From positions 7,311,503 to 7,375,502 of the forward strand of contig NC_092122.1 in the NCBI RefSeq assembly GCF_045679555.1: DNA of 64,000 bases, read 5' to 3'. The notes under the pieces were generated by a model. The model searched no databases, was not told the DNA's origin, and worked only from the letters and a program-made list of their open reading frames with translations. Shown here in pieces: positions 1 through 11,735 of the stretch. How positions within the stretch are numbered: position 1 is the first letter of the stretch; every line of letters begins with the position of its first letter. A program made the position numbers and the translations under genes. Source of the stretch: Salvelinus alpinus. Lineage: Eukaryota; Chordata; Actinopteri; Salmoniformes; Salmonidae.

Positions 1-140
1 GCGTTTCTGTCTCTGACGGTCCATGTTACGGGTCAGGATGCCTGTCATGCTCATCCGGGGGCCTGGCAGGTGGAACTGGTAACCCAGCTTGATCAGGGCG
101 TGGTTCTCCCTCAGAACCTTCACCATCTCCATCTCCACCT

Positions 141-180
<40 letters not shown>

Positions 181-1514
181 TCGTGAGTTTGTGCTTTTAC
201 TATTGCCTGCAAATGTGTGTTGAGCAGCTATATCAAGATCTAATACCAAGTCCAGACTGACTGACCTGTCCTCCACACATGTGTCTCTGGTTGTGGAAGC
301 GTAGCTCAGTCAGGGTGCTATTGCTAGGCAGAGCCTGAACCATAGCCAGAACCCCTTTCCCTGTCACATAGTTGGACTCGATGTTCAGGCTGACAATGGA
401 GGTGTTTTCGCACAGCGTCTTGGCAATGGCCAGCGCCACGGGGTCGTCAGCATGCGTGTTGGCCAGGCTAAAGACACGCACGTGTGTGTTGGAGCGCAGT
501 GCCTCAGCGAACTTGATTAGAGTGTCCTGTGAGATGTCCTCGATGTTATTGAGGTTGACCTCTTTGAGCTCAGGGTCGTTATTAAGGACTCTTTCCAGGG
601 CCTCGTCGACAACTGTTGGGTTGCCGTCGGCGTTGGGGTCAAGCGGAGGTGGGGGCGGGGTTAGTCTCATAGGCTCCACCCTTGGGGGTCTCAGGAGGCT
701 AGGGGAGGAGATGACGACTGACAGCGGTGATGGAGGACCAGGATCCTTTGGGGGCGCTGCTTCAGGCCTTTCCTCTTCTGGCTCCTCTTCATCCTCCGCA
801 TCCTCTGTTTCAGCTTCCTCTTCCTCACTCTCCTCCTCCTCTTCTTCTTCTTCCTCCTCTTCCTCTTCATAATCTTTATTTTCTTTCTTGTTCTCGTCAT
901 CCTCCTCCTCCTCTGCTTCGCTGTTGCTTTCTGTCACGCATTCTTCCTCGCTCTTTTCGGCATCATCATCGTCATCCTGTTTAGACATAAGGTGTAAATC
1001 TCTCATTAATCTGACACATGATCATGTTCTCTTAAAACTGTATTATGTCTAAAGTTAGACCTAAACGAGATGAGTTTGCATTTTTTTGTGTGAAGGTCCC
1101 AACTGGTTCTCCGTTGTACAAGAAAGTGAACATTATTGAATAATGAAGCTTCTTAATTGGTCAAACAGAATTGAAGGTTATATAGATCTGAGAGTAGCAA
1201 GCTAGCAGAGTTCAAACTCTCTCCTGATCACTGACCTGTTTGGGGTTGCTGGCTTCCCCTCTCTCATCCTCCAGTATCCTCTTGGTCTCCTTCTCCCAGT
1301 ACTTCAACAGAGAGTCTCTACTGAAGGTGCCAGTGGGGGTCTTCTCCGTCTGGTCTCTCTGTCTCAGGCCGATGGGCACGTTGGCATCAGGGTCTATGTC
1401 TGCCAGCTCCATCTCCAGCTCTGCTAGCTCCTCTGGGCTGAGAGAAGCCAGTAGTTCATCCTCATCCACATCCTCATACTTACTCAACTCCCGACGGTAC
1501 CCAAAACCGTTCAT
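1..1514 (-). CDS. LMOD2: Leiomodin-2, 5' part (three exons, runs off left edge)
   Basis: Leiomodins nucleate actin filaments and sit at thin-filament pointed ends in striated muscle; this is general family knowledge. Coding exons on the minus strand are 1236-1514 (93 codons), 266-976 (237 codons) and 1-138 (partial). All three junctions are phase 0 with GT/AG ends. The start is the ATG at 1514, giving [14 protein letters not shown], as in the LMOD2 N-terminus; an upstream in-frame ATG at 1664 lacks family similarity. Exon 1 holds the tropomyosin-binding region ([28 protein letters not shown]). Exon 2 opens with a long acidic Glu/Asp tract, then a short Pro-rich stretch, then the leucine-rich-repeat actin-binding fold ([28 protein letters not shown]). 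Exon 3 carries the conserved LPGPRMSMT motif. The WH2 domain lies outside the window. The acidic tract and the neighbour ASB15 favour LMOD2 over LMOD1/3. Confidence 0.9.
142..178. repeat. (GA)n microsatellite in LMOD2 intron 2
   Basis: Uninterrupted GA dinucleotides lie a few bases from the acceptor of exon 3. On the transcript strand this is a (TC)n tract, so it can serve as the polypyrimidine tract. Confidence 0.9.
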
Positions 1515-2809
1515 TGCTGAAGAGGTTGGCCCCTTGGCTGGGCTCCAGGTAGATGGGTCTCTGTGTGCCGTACGAGTCCGATCAGGATGGGATCTTTCTG
1601 GGATAGGTTTCCGGTCAGAGTGGAGTCTTTCTGGAGGTGTGGGTCCAGTCAAGTTCAGTCTCAACCTGATCTGTTTGTCCTCTACTGCTTCAGTGAGAAC
1701 AGTAACAGTGGTTTGTGTGCAAGGGGCCTAGCTGGGGTATCTGTGTCGGTGGTGTGTGTGTGAGTGTGTGTCCTGTTCTCCTCTCTTCTAATCTCTCCAG
1801 CTGCTGCAGAAGCCTTAAGAGAGGGATCAGTGGAGTGCAACAAAGCGTTGGACCATGATGCACAGTGCTTTTTTGGGAGGCGCTGCTCAGAGAGATAGAC
1901 TAGAACCACAAAAAGCATGTGAGCTCAGAGAGCAGAGCGGCCCTGGTCAGGCCTGTCAGCGGATCCCAGCAGCGGCCACATTGTTCGTGGCCAAAAAAAG
2001 CCCAACCGGACCCAAGTGAGACAGACAGCGAGTCATAGAGGCACATACCGACAAGCAGAAACACAGAGACACATAGCAACATGAAAACACATATTTACAC
2101 ACAGAGGGACATCACATCACACACAGAGAAACCCACAGACATAGAAAGACATGCAGACTCAGAGACCCACAGAGACACACAGAGACACACGCCATGACAT
2201 AAATGTGTCTCAAATAGTACACTTTTCCCAAGGTGGCTCTGTTCAAATGTAGTGCACTACATAAGGAATAGGGTGTAACTTCAGAGGTGCCTCTAGTAAG
2301 GACCAGAGAGGTTGGTTATCTCATAAGGGACAGAGTGAAGTAGGCTGTATTGAAATTTGTTACTTTTCAAGTGTCTTTATCACCAATCAACATTGTTGTG
2401 TGTGACACCGCTGGCCATCCCGTGGGATTAACTACTACAGATAACACGGTTTCTATGGTAACATGTTTCTATGGAGCAGACTAATATAGCAATCATGTGG
2501 AAGTAGAGCTGTATCTTTTAGTGGGCTTTGATTAGGTAAAATGGTTCCTGAAATACTGGGAATAACAATAGACGATTGCGTCCGTGGGCTTTTTAAAAGA
2601 GGGTTATGTTATCATTTTAGGCTTGTCAGAGTAGAGTGGAGGAGCTTTTCTGAGAGCTGGCAGACAAGGCAGTGGGATGTTCTCTATCTCTGCTATACAC
2701 GGCTGGCTTTGGGCTTTTAATCAGACCTCTTTATACATCACCACTCTCTCTGACTTAATGAAAAATAGTATTTGGTTGGAGAACAAAGACGGTCTGTTAA
2801 TCTAGTCAC
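1515..2809. other. LMOD2 5' flank, no gene seen
   Basis: Upstream of the LMOD2 start codon; it should hold the promoter and any 5' UTR, but I could not place a TSS or a convincing muscle element by eye. It includes an ACACAGAGACAC-rich low-complexity stretch (about 2090-2195). It also has a copy of the teleost short repeat around GTAGTGCACTAC with 'aatagggtg' (about 2216-2277), which recurs at 53.9, 56.2 and 58.9 kb. Confidence 0.6.
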
Positions 2810-3121
2810 TTTAAACAACGCCACTTTATATGATGTTTACATACCTTACATTACTCATCTCATATGTATATACTGTGCTCTATACCATCTACTGCATCTT
2901 GCCTATGCCGTTCGGCCATCGCTCATCCATATATTTACATGTACATATTCTTATTCATTCCTTTACACTTGTGTGTAAAAGGTAGTTGTTGTGAAATTGT
3001 TAGATTACTTGTTAGATATTACCGCATGGTCGGAACTAGAAGCACAAGCATTTCGCTACACTCGCATTAACATCTGCTAACCGTGTGTATGTGACCAATA
3101 AAATTGGATTTGATTTGATTT
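2810..3121 (+). mobile_element. 3' end of a non-LTR retrotransposon
   Basis: A 5'-truncated LINE tail in plus orientation, ending in 'aataaaattggatttgattt' with a short TTGAT-type repeat. There is no coding remnant. Its 3' tail is of the kind seen with the LINE family at 4.9-9.4 kb, but its body differs, so it is probably a sister subfamily. Confidence 0.65.
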
Positions 3122-3729
3122 ATGGAGCTTTGTAGAAGCTCTTCCGTTCTGTCAGTCTAAATCTTCTAATGAGCCTGGGTGATAATAGTCTGGCTAACAC
3201 CTAACTCTCAAAGTCCTCCTGGCTTCAAAGTCAGGAATGGCTCTTTGAAGTTGTGGGCACAATGCGTCGATAATGAAGGGGGCTGTGCTTTTACTGGTTG
3301 GTTCACCTCTGTGTCTTTCTCACTCAAACACCCATAGGCACAGTCACACCTTCCATTACAACGGTTGGATTTTCAAATACAAACAAAGCGGTCTCAATCA
3401 CAGAGGAAAAACAAACATTTGAGAGAACCAATCAAACCCGTCGCTCAATTTCTGAGCGAATACTGCATTAACAAACGACCTCCTTTGCAGACTAGGGTGT
3501 CACAGCTCTCCCTGCTCTGGGTCACGTGGGTTGCGTCAGCCAGGCTAGGTTAATAACTCTCTTTGGGTAAAGGGCTTGTTGTTGTAGGTGCCTAATTCCA
3601 GAAATCCAAAATTTGTTTGACGTGTGTAGATGTATGATGTGTGCATTCTGTTTCAGGCAATGGGCAATGATGTAGAGCCTATGAGACTTTTCCGTACATA
3701 TATTTCTATGTACAGCAGAATTGTGTCCA
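3122..3729. other. Intergenic stretch, nothing recognised
   Basis: About 600 bp between two retroelement fragments. Reading both strands I see no long coding frame with family similarity, no RNA gene and no clear repeat. Confidence 0.5.
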
Positions 3730-4170
3730 AGGCCTCCCGAGTGGCGCAGTGGTCTAGAGGTTCTGGGTTCTAGTCCAGGCTCTGTCGCAGCCGGCCGTGA
3801 CCGGGACACCCATGGGGCGGCGCACAATTGGCCCAGCGTCTTCCGGGTTAGGGGAGGGTTTGGCCGGCAGGGATGTCCTTGTCCCATTGCGCACTAGCGA
3901 CTCCTGTGGCGGGACGGGCACAGTGCACGCTGACACGGTCGCCAGGTGTACTGTGTTTTCTCTGACACATTGGTGCGGCTGGCTTCCGGGTTAAGTGGGC
4001 ATTGTGTCAAGAAGCAGTGCGGCTTGGTTGGGTTGTGTTTCGGAGGACGCACTGCTCTCGACCTTCGCTTCTCCCGAGTCCGTATGCGAGTTGCAGCGAT
4101 GAGACAAGACTAACTACCAATTGGATCACACGAAAAAGGGGTAAATAATAATAATAATAATTTAAATGTT
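3730..4170 (+). mobile_element. tRNA-derived SINE (SlmI-like)
   Basis: It begins 'ggcctcccgagtggcgcag' and has a pol III A-box-like 'gtggcgcagtggtct' followed by a B-box-like 'gggttctagtcc', as in tRNA-Leu-derived salmonid SINEs. A long unrelated body follows ('ggcggcgcacaattggccca', 'ttggccggcaggg') and the element ends in an AAT-rich tail (about 4144-4170). A second copy of the same family lies at 42.4-42.6 kb on the other strand. The family name is from memory. Confidence 0.8.
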
Positions 4171-4438
4171 AAAAAAGAATTGTGTCCAATACATTTTTCC
4201 CTTGGGGACAATAAAGTGTATTGTATTGTGTAATGACACCCAGAGAGGGGCTACTGTGAGTGAGGTGGATGGAGGATGGGCTTTAGGTCAACGTGGTCTC
4301 AGGGCAATTCGTATTATTCTGTATGTAAATCTGTGACAATCCATTAGTATGATGTGTTACGTAACATTAGGTTACAGTACATTATGAATGGAATAGCAGT
4401 CGTACAAATCTTACAAAGTAGAGGACGTATAGTATCAT

Positions 4439-4880
4439 CCCACTGGGCACACAATGTCATTTCAACATGGATAATTGGGTAATATTTGGTTGAGACATTG
4501 ATCAATGAGATTACAATTTATGTTAAACCAATCAAAAAGACAGCTAAAAGTTAGTTGAATTTCCAATGTGTTACCACTATGCTTTCAACCATCAAAAACA
4601 CAACCAAATTCCAATGGAAAAACAATGACAGATTTTTTAAAGAACAGCATAGTTCAAATGGGAATATAATAATGTTACATTAAAAGTACATGGTGCAAGT
4701 CATCAATGCTGTTCGAGATTCTGCTTCGATTATTACAGCAATTTTGAAGATCTCCACAGTCCTGCGACAACCTATGCATGCTACAGTATCTTGAACATGC
4801 ACACTCTATACGATTACATAAATAGACATTTATAGTAACAGTAACCTCAAAATTTGGCCATGGATGTGTTACACAATGCA
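4439..4880. mobile_element. Left half of a DNA-transposon-like repeat ('cccactgggcaca' ends)
   Basis: Left terminal inverted sequence 'cccactgggcacacaatg' followed by AT-rich non-coding DNA. It pairs with the inverted end at 11090-11124. It is interrupted near 4.88 kb by the LINE. No transposase remnant is seen, so it is non-autonomous. Confidence 0.5.
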
Positions 4881-4884
4881 GATA

Positions 4885-7800
4885 GCCCGGTTAGCCAATG
4901 TGCGGGAGCACTGGTTGGTTGGCCCAATTGAGGTAGTATGTACATTAATGTATAGCTAAAGTGACTATGCATATATGATAAACAGAGAGTAGCAGCAGCT
5001 TAAAACGAGGGGTTGGTGGGGTTGCACACAATGCAAATAGTCCGGGTAGCCATTTGATTACCTGTTCAGGAGTCTTGTGGCTTGGGGGTAAAAACTGTTG
5101 AGAAGCCTTTTTGTCCTAGACTTGGTGTTCCGGTACCGCTTGCCATGCGGTAGTAGAGAGAACAGTCTATGACTGGGGTCTTTGACAATTTTTAGGGCCT
5201 TCCTCTGACACCGCCTGGTGTAGAGGTCCTGGATGGCAGTCAGCTTAGCCCCAGTGATGTACTGGGCCATACGCACTACCCTCTGTAGTGCCTTGCGGTC
5301 AGAGGCCGAGCAATTGCCGTACCAGGCAGTGATGCAACCAGTCAAGATGCTATCGATGTTGCATCTGTAGAACCTTTTGAGGATCTCAGGACGCATGCCT
5401 AATCTTTTTAGTTTACTGAGGGGGAATAGGCTTTTGTCGTGCCCTCTTCACGACTTTCTGGGTGTGTTTGGACCATTCTAGTTTGTTGTTGATGTGGACA
5501 CCAAGGAACTTGAAGCTCTCAACCTGCTCCACTACAGCCCCGTCGATGAGAATGGGGGCGTGCTTGGTGCTCCTTTTCCTGTAGTCCACAATCATCTCCT
5601 TTCTCTTGGTTACGTTGAGGGAGAGGTTGCTATTCTGGCACCACCCTGCCAGGTCTCTGACTTCCTCCCTTTAGGCTGTCTCGTCGTTGTCGGTGATCAG
5701 GCCTACCACTGTTGGGTCGTCTGAAAACTTAATGATAGTGTTGGAGTCGTGCCTGGCCATGCAGTCGTGGGTGAACAGGGAGTACAGGAGGGGACTGAGG
5801 ACGCACCCCTGTGGAACTCCAGTGTTGAGGATCAGCGTGGCAGATGTGTTGCTACCTACCCTCACCACCTGGGGGTGGCCCGTCAGGAAGTCCAGGATCC
5901 AGTTGCAGAGGGAGGTGTTTAGTCCCAGGATCCTTAGCTTAGTGATGAGCTTTGAGGGTACTACGGTGTTGAACGCTGAGCTGTAGTCAATGAATAGCAT
6001 TCTCACATAAGTGTTCCTTTTGTCCAGGTGGGAAAGGGCAGTGTGGAGTGCAATAGAGATTGCATCATCTGTGGATCTGTTTCGGCGGTATGCAAATTAG
6101 TGGGTCTAGGGTTTCTGGGATAATGGTGTTGATGTGAGCCATTACCAACCTTTCAAAGCACTTCATGGCTGCGGAAGTGAGTGCTACGGGTCTGTAGTCA
6201 TTTAGGCAGGTTGCCTTTGTGTTCTCGGGCACAGGGACTATGGTGGTCTGCTTGAAACATGTTGGTATTACAGACTCAGTCAGGGACATGTTGAAATGTT
6301 AGTGAAGACACTTGCCAGTTGGTCAGCACATGCCTGGAGCACACGTCCTGGTAATCCATCTGGCCCCGCAGCCTTGTGTATGTTGACCTGTTTAAAACTT
6401 ATTTGGGAAAGGGGGGCAGTATTGAGTAGCTTGGATGAATAAGGTGCCCAGAGTAAACGGCTTGTTACCCAGGCCCAGAAGCTATGATATGCATATAAGT
6501 AGTAGATTTGGATAGAAAACACTCTACAGTTTCCAAAACTGTTAAAATAATGTCTGTGAGTATATCAGAACTCATATGGCAGGCAAAAACCTGAGACAAA
6601 TCCAACCAGGAAGTGGGAAATCTGAGGTTTGTAGTTTAATTTAAGTGATTGCCTATCCAATATGCTGTGTCTATGGGGCCAGATGGCACTTCCCAATGCT
6701 TCCAGCAAATGTCAACAGTCTTTAGAAAGTTGTTTGAGGCTTCTATTGTGGAAGGGGGTCGAATAAGCTGTTTCAACAAGTGGACTAGGCTGAGGCCAGT
6801 GAGTTGTTTACTGCGTGGTAACGCGGGCGCGCCGTTCCTTCTTTTTCCTCTGTAATGAATACGCTATTGTCCGGTTTGAATATTATTGAATATTTATTAT
6901 AAAAAGACCCTAAGGCTTGATTGTAAACATCGTTTGACATGTTTCTACAAACTGTAAAGGAACTCTTTTGACTTTTCGTCTGGATTTTGCACTCGCGCAC
7001 TCGTGCCTTTGGAATAGTGAAATAAACGCGCGCACAAAATATGAGGTATTTGGACATAAATATGGACGTAATCGAACAAAACAAACATTTCTTGTGGAAG
7101 TGGGAGTCCTGGGAGTGTATTCCGACGAAGATCAGCAAAGGTAAGTGAAGATTTATAATGCTATTTCTGACTTTTGTTGACTCGACAATTTGGCGGGTAA
7201 CTGTATGGCTTGCTTTGTGCTGTTGCCGTAAAGCTTTTTTGAAATCTGACACAGCGGTTGCATTAAGAACAAGTTTATCTTTAATTCTATGTAAAACATG
7301 TATCTTTCATCAAAGTTTATGATGAGTATTTCTGTTATTTGATGTGGCTCTCTGCAATTTCTCCGGATGTTTTGGAGGCATTTCTGAACATGGCGCCAAT
7401 GTAAACTGAGGTTTTTGGATATAAATATGAACTTTATCGAACAAAACATACATGTATTGTGTAACATTGAGTCCTGGGAGTGTCATATGATGAAGATCGT
7501 CAAAGGTTAGTGATTAAATGGCTGAATGCTTTCTGTGACTAGGCGCTGTCCTAACATAATGATATGTTGTGCTTTAGCCGTAAAGCCTTTTTGAAATCGG
7601 ACACTGTGGTTGGATTAACGAGAAGTGTATCTTTAAAGTGGTGTAAAATACTTGTATGTTTGAGGAATTTTAATTATGAGATTTCTGTTGTTTTGAATTA
7701 TGCGCCCTGCAATTTCACTGGCTGTTGGCGAGGTGGGACGCTAGCGTCCCGAACGATCCCAGAGAGGTTATTAAAGGTCTTACTCACGTCGGCTACGGAG

Positions 7801-9372
7801 AGCGTGATCACACAGTCGTCCGGAACAGCTGATGCTCTCATGCATGCCTCAGTGTTGCTTGCCTCGAAGCGAGCATAGAAGTGATTTAGCTCATTTGGTA
7901 GGCTCATGTCACTGGACAGCTCGCGGCTGTGCTTCCCTTTGTAGTCTGTAATAGTTTGCAAGTCCTGCCACATAAGACGAGCGTCGGAGCCGGTGTAGTA
8001 TGATTCAATCTTAGCCCTGTATTGACGCTTTGCCTGTTTGATGGTTCGTCGCAGGGCATAGCAGGATTTCTTGTAAGCTTCCGGGTTAGAGTCCCGCACC
8101 TTGAAAGCGGCAGCTCTACCCTTTAGCTCAGTGCGAATGTTGCCTGTAATCCATGGCTTCTGGTTGGGGTATGTACGTACAGTCACTGTGGGTACGACGT
8201 CCTCGATGCACTTATTGATAAAGCCAGTGACTGATGTGGTGTACTCCTAAATGCCATCGGAAGAATCCCGGAACATGTTCCAGTCTGTGATAGCAAAACA
8301 GTCCTGTAGTTTAGCATCTGCTTCATCTGACCACTTTTTTATAGACCGAGTCACTGGTGCTTCCTGCTTTAATTTTCGCTTGTAAGCAGGAATCAGGAGG
8401 ATAGAGTTGTGGTCGGATTTACCAAATGGACGGCGAGGGAGAGCTTTGTACACGTCTCGGTGTGTGGAGTACAGGTGATCTAGAATTTTTTCCCCTCTGG
8501 TTGCACATTTAACATGTTGATAGACATTTGGTAGAACTGATTTAAGTTTCCCTGCATTAAAGTCTCCGACCACTAGGAGTGCCGCATCTGGGTGAGTGGT
8601 TTCCTGTTTGCTTATTTCCTTATACAGCTGACTGAGTGCGGTCTTAGTGCCAGCATCTGTCTGTGGTGGTAAATAAACAGCCACGGAAAGTATAGCTGAA
8701 AACTCTCTAGGCAAGTAGTGTGGCCTGCAATTTATCACAATATACTCTACTTCAGGTGAGCAAAATCTAGAGACTTCCTTAGATTTCGTGCACCAGCTGT
8801 TGTTTACAAATATGCACAGACCACCCCCCCTCGTCTTACCGGAGTGTGCTGTTCTATCTTGCCAGTACAGCATATATTCCGCTAGCTGAATATCCATGTT
8901 GTCATTCAGCCACAATTCCGTGAAACATAGGATATTACAGTTTTTGATGTCCCGTTGGTAGGATATTCGTGATCGTACCTAGTCTAATTTATTGTCCAAT
9001 GATTGCACGTTGGCGAGTAGTCTTGACGGTAATGGCAGCTTTACCAGTCGTGTTCTCCGGGTCCTGACCAGGCATCCGGCTCTTTGTCCACTGTACCTGC
9101 GTCGCTTCCTCTTGCAAATAACAGGGATGCCGTCCCTGTTCGGTGTTTGGAGAATGTCTTGTGCGTTGTCCTTGTTGTAGAAAAAAAAAAAATCTAATCC
9201 GAGGTGAGTGATCGCTGTCCTGATATCCAGAAGCTCTTTTTTGCCGTAAGATACGATTGCAGAAACATTATGTACAAAATAAGTTACAAATAATGCGAAA
9301 AAACCCACATAATAGCACAATTGGTTGGGCGCCCGTAAAACTGCTGCCATTTCTTCCGGCGCCATTTACTCA
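4885..9372 (-). mobile_element. Degraded non-LTR retrotransposon (jockey/CR1/L2/Rex1 group)
   Basis: Reading leftwards, the order is: a short N-terminal region (about 9365-8980, ending ANVQSLDNKLD), an AP-endonuclease-like domain (8915-8247; VVGDFNAG and GKSDHNSI motifs), a linker (8186-7698), then reverse transcriptase and a C-terminal region (6522-5058; [28 protein letters not shown]). The frame is broken many times. The catalytic box reads FSDD, where related elements have FADD. The 3' UTR is at about 4.9-5.05 kb. A 1.4 kb element is inserted at 6395-7772. The same family is present at 36.1 and 56.3 kb. The clade name is uncertain. Confidence 0.85.
6395..7772. mobile_element. Insertion of a non-coding repeat element inside the LINE
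   Basis: LINE sequence stops at 'gacctgttt' and resumes at 'aggtcttactcacg', with TTAAA-like target duplication on both sides. The insert ends in 'ggtgggacgctagcgtcccg' and 'cccagagaggtta'. The opposite end ('aacttatttggga') is an imperfect inverted match. The inside holds two diverged direct copies of a roughly 370 bp segment (about 6.88-7.25 and 7.25-7.62 kb), each with 'tcgaacaaaaca', 'gagtcctgggagtgt' and 'gccgtaaagc'. I see no coding capacity. Confidence 0.75.
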
Positions 9373-9850
9373 ATGACTGGAACGAACTGCAAATATTACT
9401 GAAGCTGGAGACATATCTCCTTCACTAACTTTAAGCATCAGCTGTCAGAGCAGCTTACCGATCATTGCACCTGTACATAGCCCATCTGCAAATAGCCCAC
9501 CCAACTACCTCATCCCCATATTGTTTTTTTTTTTTTTTCTCCTTTGCACCCCAGTATCTCTACTTGCAAATTCATCTTCTGCACATCTATCACTCCAGTG
9601 TTTAATTGCTAAATTGTAATTATTTCGCCACTATGGCATATTATTGCATTACCTCCCTAATCTTACTACATTTGCACACACTGTATATAGACTTTTCTAT
9701 TGTGTTATTGACTGTACGTTTGTTTATCCCATGTGTAACTCTGTGTTGTTTGTGTCACACTGCTATGCTTTATCTTGGCCAGGTCGCAGTTGTAAATGAG
9801 AACTTGTTCTCAACTAGCCTACCTGGTTAAATAAAGGTGAAATAAATAAC
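9373..9850 (+). mobile_element. 5'-truncated LINE 3' end
   Basis: It begins in a C-terminal ORF2 remnant ('caatgactggaacgaactgc') and runs through a 3' UTR to 'ggttaaataaaggtgaaata'. The same sequence recurs at 44.2-44.8 kb, so the family is dispersed. It abuts the 5' end of the minus-strand LINE. Confidence 0.75.
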
Positions 9851-9861
9851 TTATTTTTTTA

Positions 9862-10290
9862 AGTAAAATTGAATTGTGTTTGGTTGGCAACGCAACCAAA
9901 TATCAACATTTGACAGAGATTTTTTATCTGCTTGGATAGTTCCATCTGTGCCACTGACTCTGGCTTTAATTCCAGTTTGTCTACAAATTAATGATAGACA
10001 TTTTGGATTCACGTCTACATCTCAACCAAAAATTACAGTTAAAAAATAGGACTAAATCAAATCATATTATACTTTAAATGCACTTTAAATATGGATTTGG
10101 TCCCATTTTTTTCCCTTCGATTTTCGGTTGAAATGGAGACGTGAATCCAACATATCAAATATTCATTTGTAGGCAAACTGGAATTAAAGCCAAACTAATT
10201 CAGTGGCACAGATGGAACTGTCCAAGCAAAATAAACATCTCCTTCAAATGTTGATATTTGGTTGCGCTGACAGCCAAACACATTTCAATA
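9862..10290. repeat. Long imperfect inverted repeat (foldback)
   Basis: The left arm has 'gtgtttggttggcaacgcaa', 'aaatatcaacatttga', 'ttccatctgtgccactga' and 'ggctttaattccagtttg'. The right arm has their complements in reverse order ('aactggaattaaagcc', 'agtggcacagatggaac', 'caaatgttgatatttgg', 'gacagccaaacaca'). The arms are about 180 bp, so a hairpin or MITE structure is expected. Confidence 0.8.
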
Positions 10291-10757
10291 TCACTAAATA
10301 TCATTACATCTAAAATTAACCAGAGCTTGAAATGCTAGGCCTATTGAATTGTCTATTTTTTGTTGAATTCTGGGTTAAATTGAAACAATAGCTTTTGATG
10401 ACTGCAAATGCTATGTAGGTCTAAATAGCTAGTAGCTACCATTTTCTATTAGAATGTTATTTTTAAGTAACACTGTATAATCCATAACCCCTGAGGAGAA
10501 ATTGACTGACGTTGTGACAAAGCTCTTGAAAAAAAAGGACGGTCTTTTAACCTACTGTTTTGACCGAACAAATGTCAATGAAAAGCATCATTAATGATCT
10601 ATGAGTGATAAAGTATGGTCACATTTCATTTGCTCTGTTAAACCTACCCTTTGGAATGACTTCGATAGCAACAGTGAATCTACAGTATTTCGTTTTTAAG
10701 TGGAGGTCTCGCAACAATCACTCTCACGATAGCACATTGGTAATAGTCAGTGACAAA

Positions 10758-10851
10758 TAGCTAAGCAGAGCTGGGCTTGGTTAAAGCCTTGGATGGGAGA
10801 CCAAAGGGTAGCTCTAGATAGATCAATTCTCCAGTAGGAGGTGCTGCCCAG
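10758..10851 (+). repeat. 5S rRNA-derived fragment (SINE3-like)
   Basis: 'gctaagcagagctgggcttg' followed by 'ccttggatgggagacc' matches the internal promoter half of 5S rRNA (A box, intermediate element, C box). The sequence upstream is not 5S, so this is a retroposed or recombinant derivative, not an rRNA gene. The following 'agtaggaggtgctgccca' is as I recall it from other fish copies. Confidence 0.6.
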
Positions 10852-11206
10852 CATGTATTTTCTTTCTGATAGTGGATATGACATTGAAATTCTGACGTTG
10901 TTTTAAAGGTACAAATAAAATTCGACATATTTTATTCAAGGTTTGTCTATGTTGAAATTTGGATACCATGATGACATAATCCTGTGGTTGATATTTCACC
11001 CTCAAAACAACAAATTTACTTACTTTTTTCAAATCCAATGTATTTTCCACCATATTCCACGTCACAGCACGTCGACTATTACATTGAAACAACATTGATT
11101 CAACCAGTCTGTGCCCCGTGGGATATGTCTTACCCGGTCATACAATAGCTTACGAATTGGATGATAATCATTATCGTATTATACTTCTTTCTCTGAGACC
11201 AGGTTG

Positions 11207-11735
11207 CTTGTTGCGTCTCAACAACAGAGGAGAATTATGGGGAGAATTTAAGTTGGTGGTTAGGTGAACTAATGACAAAGGTTAGGATCATTTATGTGAA
11301 AGGTTAGGGGAACTAAAACGACAAAGGTTAGGCAAGTTACATTGCAGATTAGGTGAATTGGGTTAAATTAAGAATAAGGGTTAAGGGAATGATTAGCTAA
11401 AATCCTACAGTTGCCTCCGGTGTTAACTCGAACGTGCAACCTTTGGAATGCTAGATGCTAGATGGTTGCGGATTACTCTCACCCAACTTCCCTACTTTTG
11501 TTTCTGTCTCAAGTAACTAGACCATTAGTAGGTATCATACGTCTTGGAGATGCTAAACAATGCGTAAGTATGTTTGTATGGCTCTGAGGCCAGGCTGTTT
11601 AGGTAGATGACCAAAGACTCATAGTACTCGTAGTACTCGTAGTACTCTCTTTGGTGTGACCAGGGAGGTCTATGGCAGGGTTCTCCAACCCTGTTCCTGG
11701 AGAGCTACCGTCCTGTAGGTTTTCACTTCAAACCT
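11207..11735. other. Intergenic, GGTTAGG-rich and low information
   Basis: Contains scattered 'aggttaggg' motifs (11.27-11.38 kb), a short 'gtactcgta' triplication (about 11620-11646) and, at 11.68-11.73 kb, 'ttctccaaccctgttcctgg', a piece of a widespread teleost repeat also met at about 15.45 kb. No gene is seen. Confidence 0.5.

Larger units (their letters stand above)
9851..11124. mobile_element. Right half of the DNA-transposon-like repeat
   Basis: AT-rich non-coding DNA ending in the inverted terminus near 11090-11124. It contains a long inverted repeat and a 5S rRNA-like fragment, annotated separately. No transposase is visible. Confidence 0.45.
4288..11206. repeat. Composite nested-repeat block
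   Basis: Outer ends show inverted 'tggtctcag' (4294-4302) and 'ctgagacca' (11193-11201). Just inside lie inverted ends 'cccactgggcacac' (4439) and its degenerate partner near 11124 ('gtgccccgtggg'). The interior is filled by a minus-strand LINE, a plus-strand LINE tail, a foldback repeat and a 5S-derived fragment. The nesting order is inferred from these paired ends. Confidence 0.5.

Noticed and set aside
372-872. Plus-strand Ser-rich frame opposite LMOD2
   Set aside because: It is the antisense reading of the acidic tract of LMOD2 exon 2.
1563-2082. Short frames upstream of LMOD2
   Set aside because: They arise in TG/CA-rich DNA and have no recognisable domain.
10758-10851. Functional 5S rRNA gene
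   Set aside because: Only the 3' half of the promoter region is recognisable and no terminator T-run follows.
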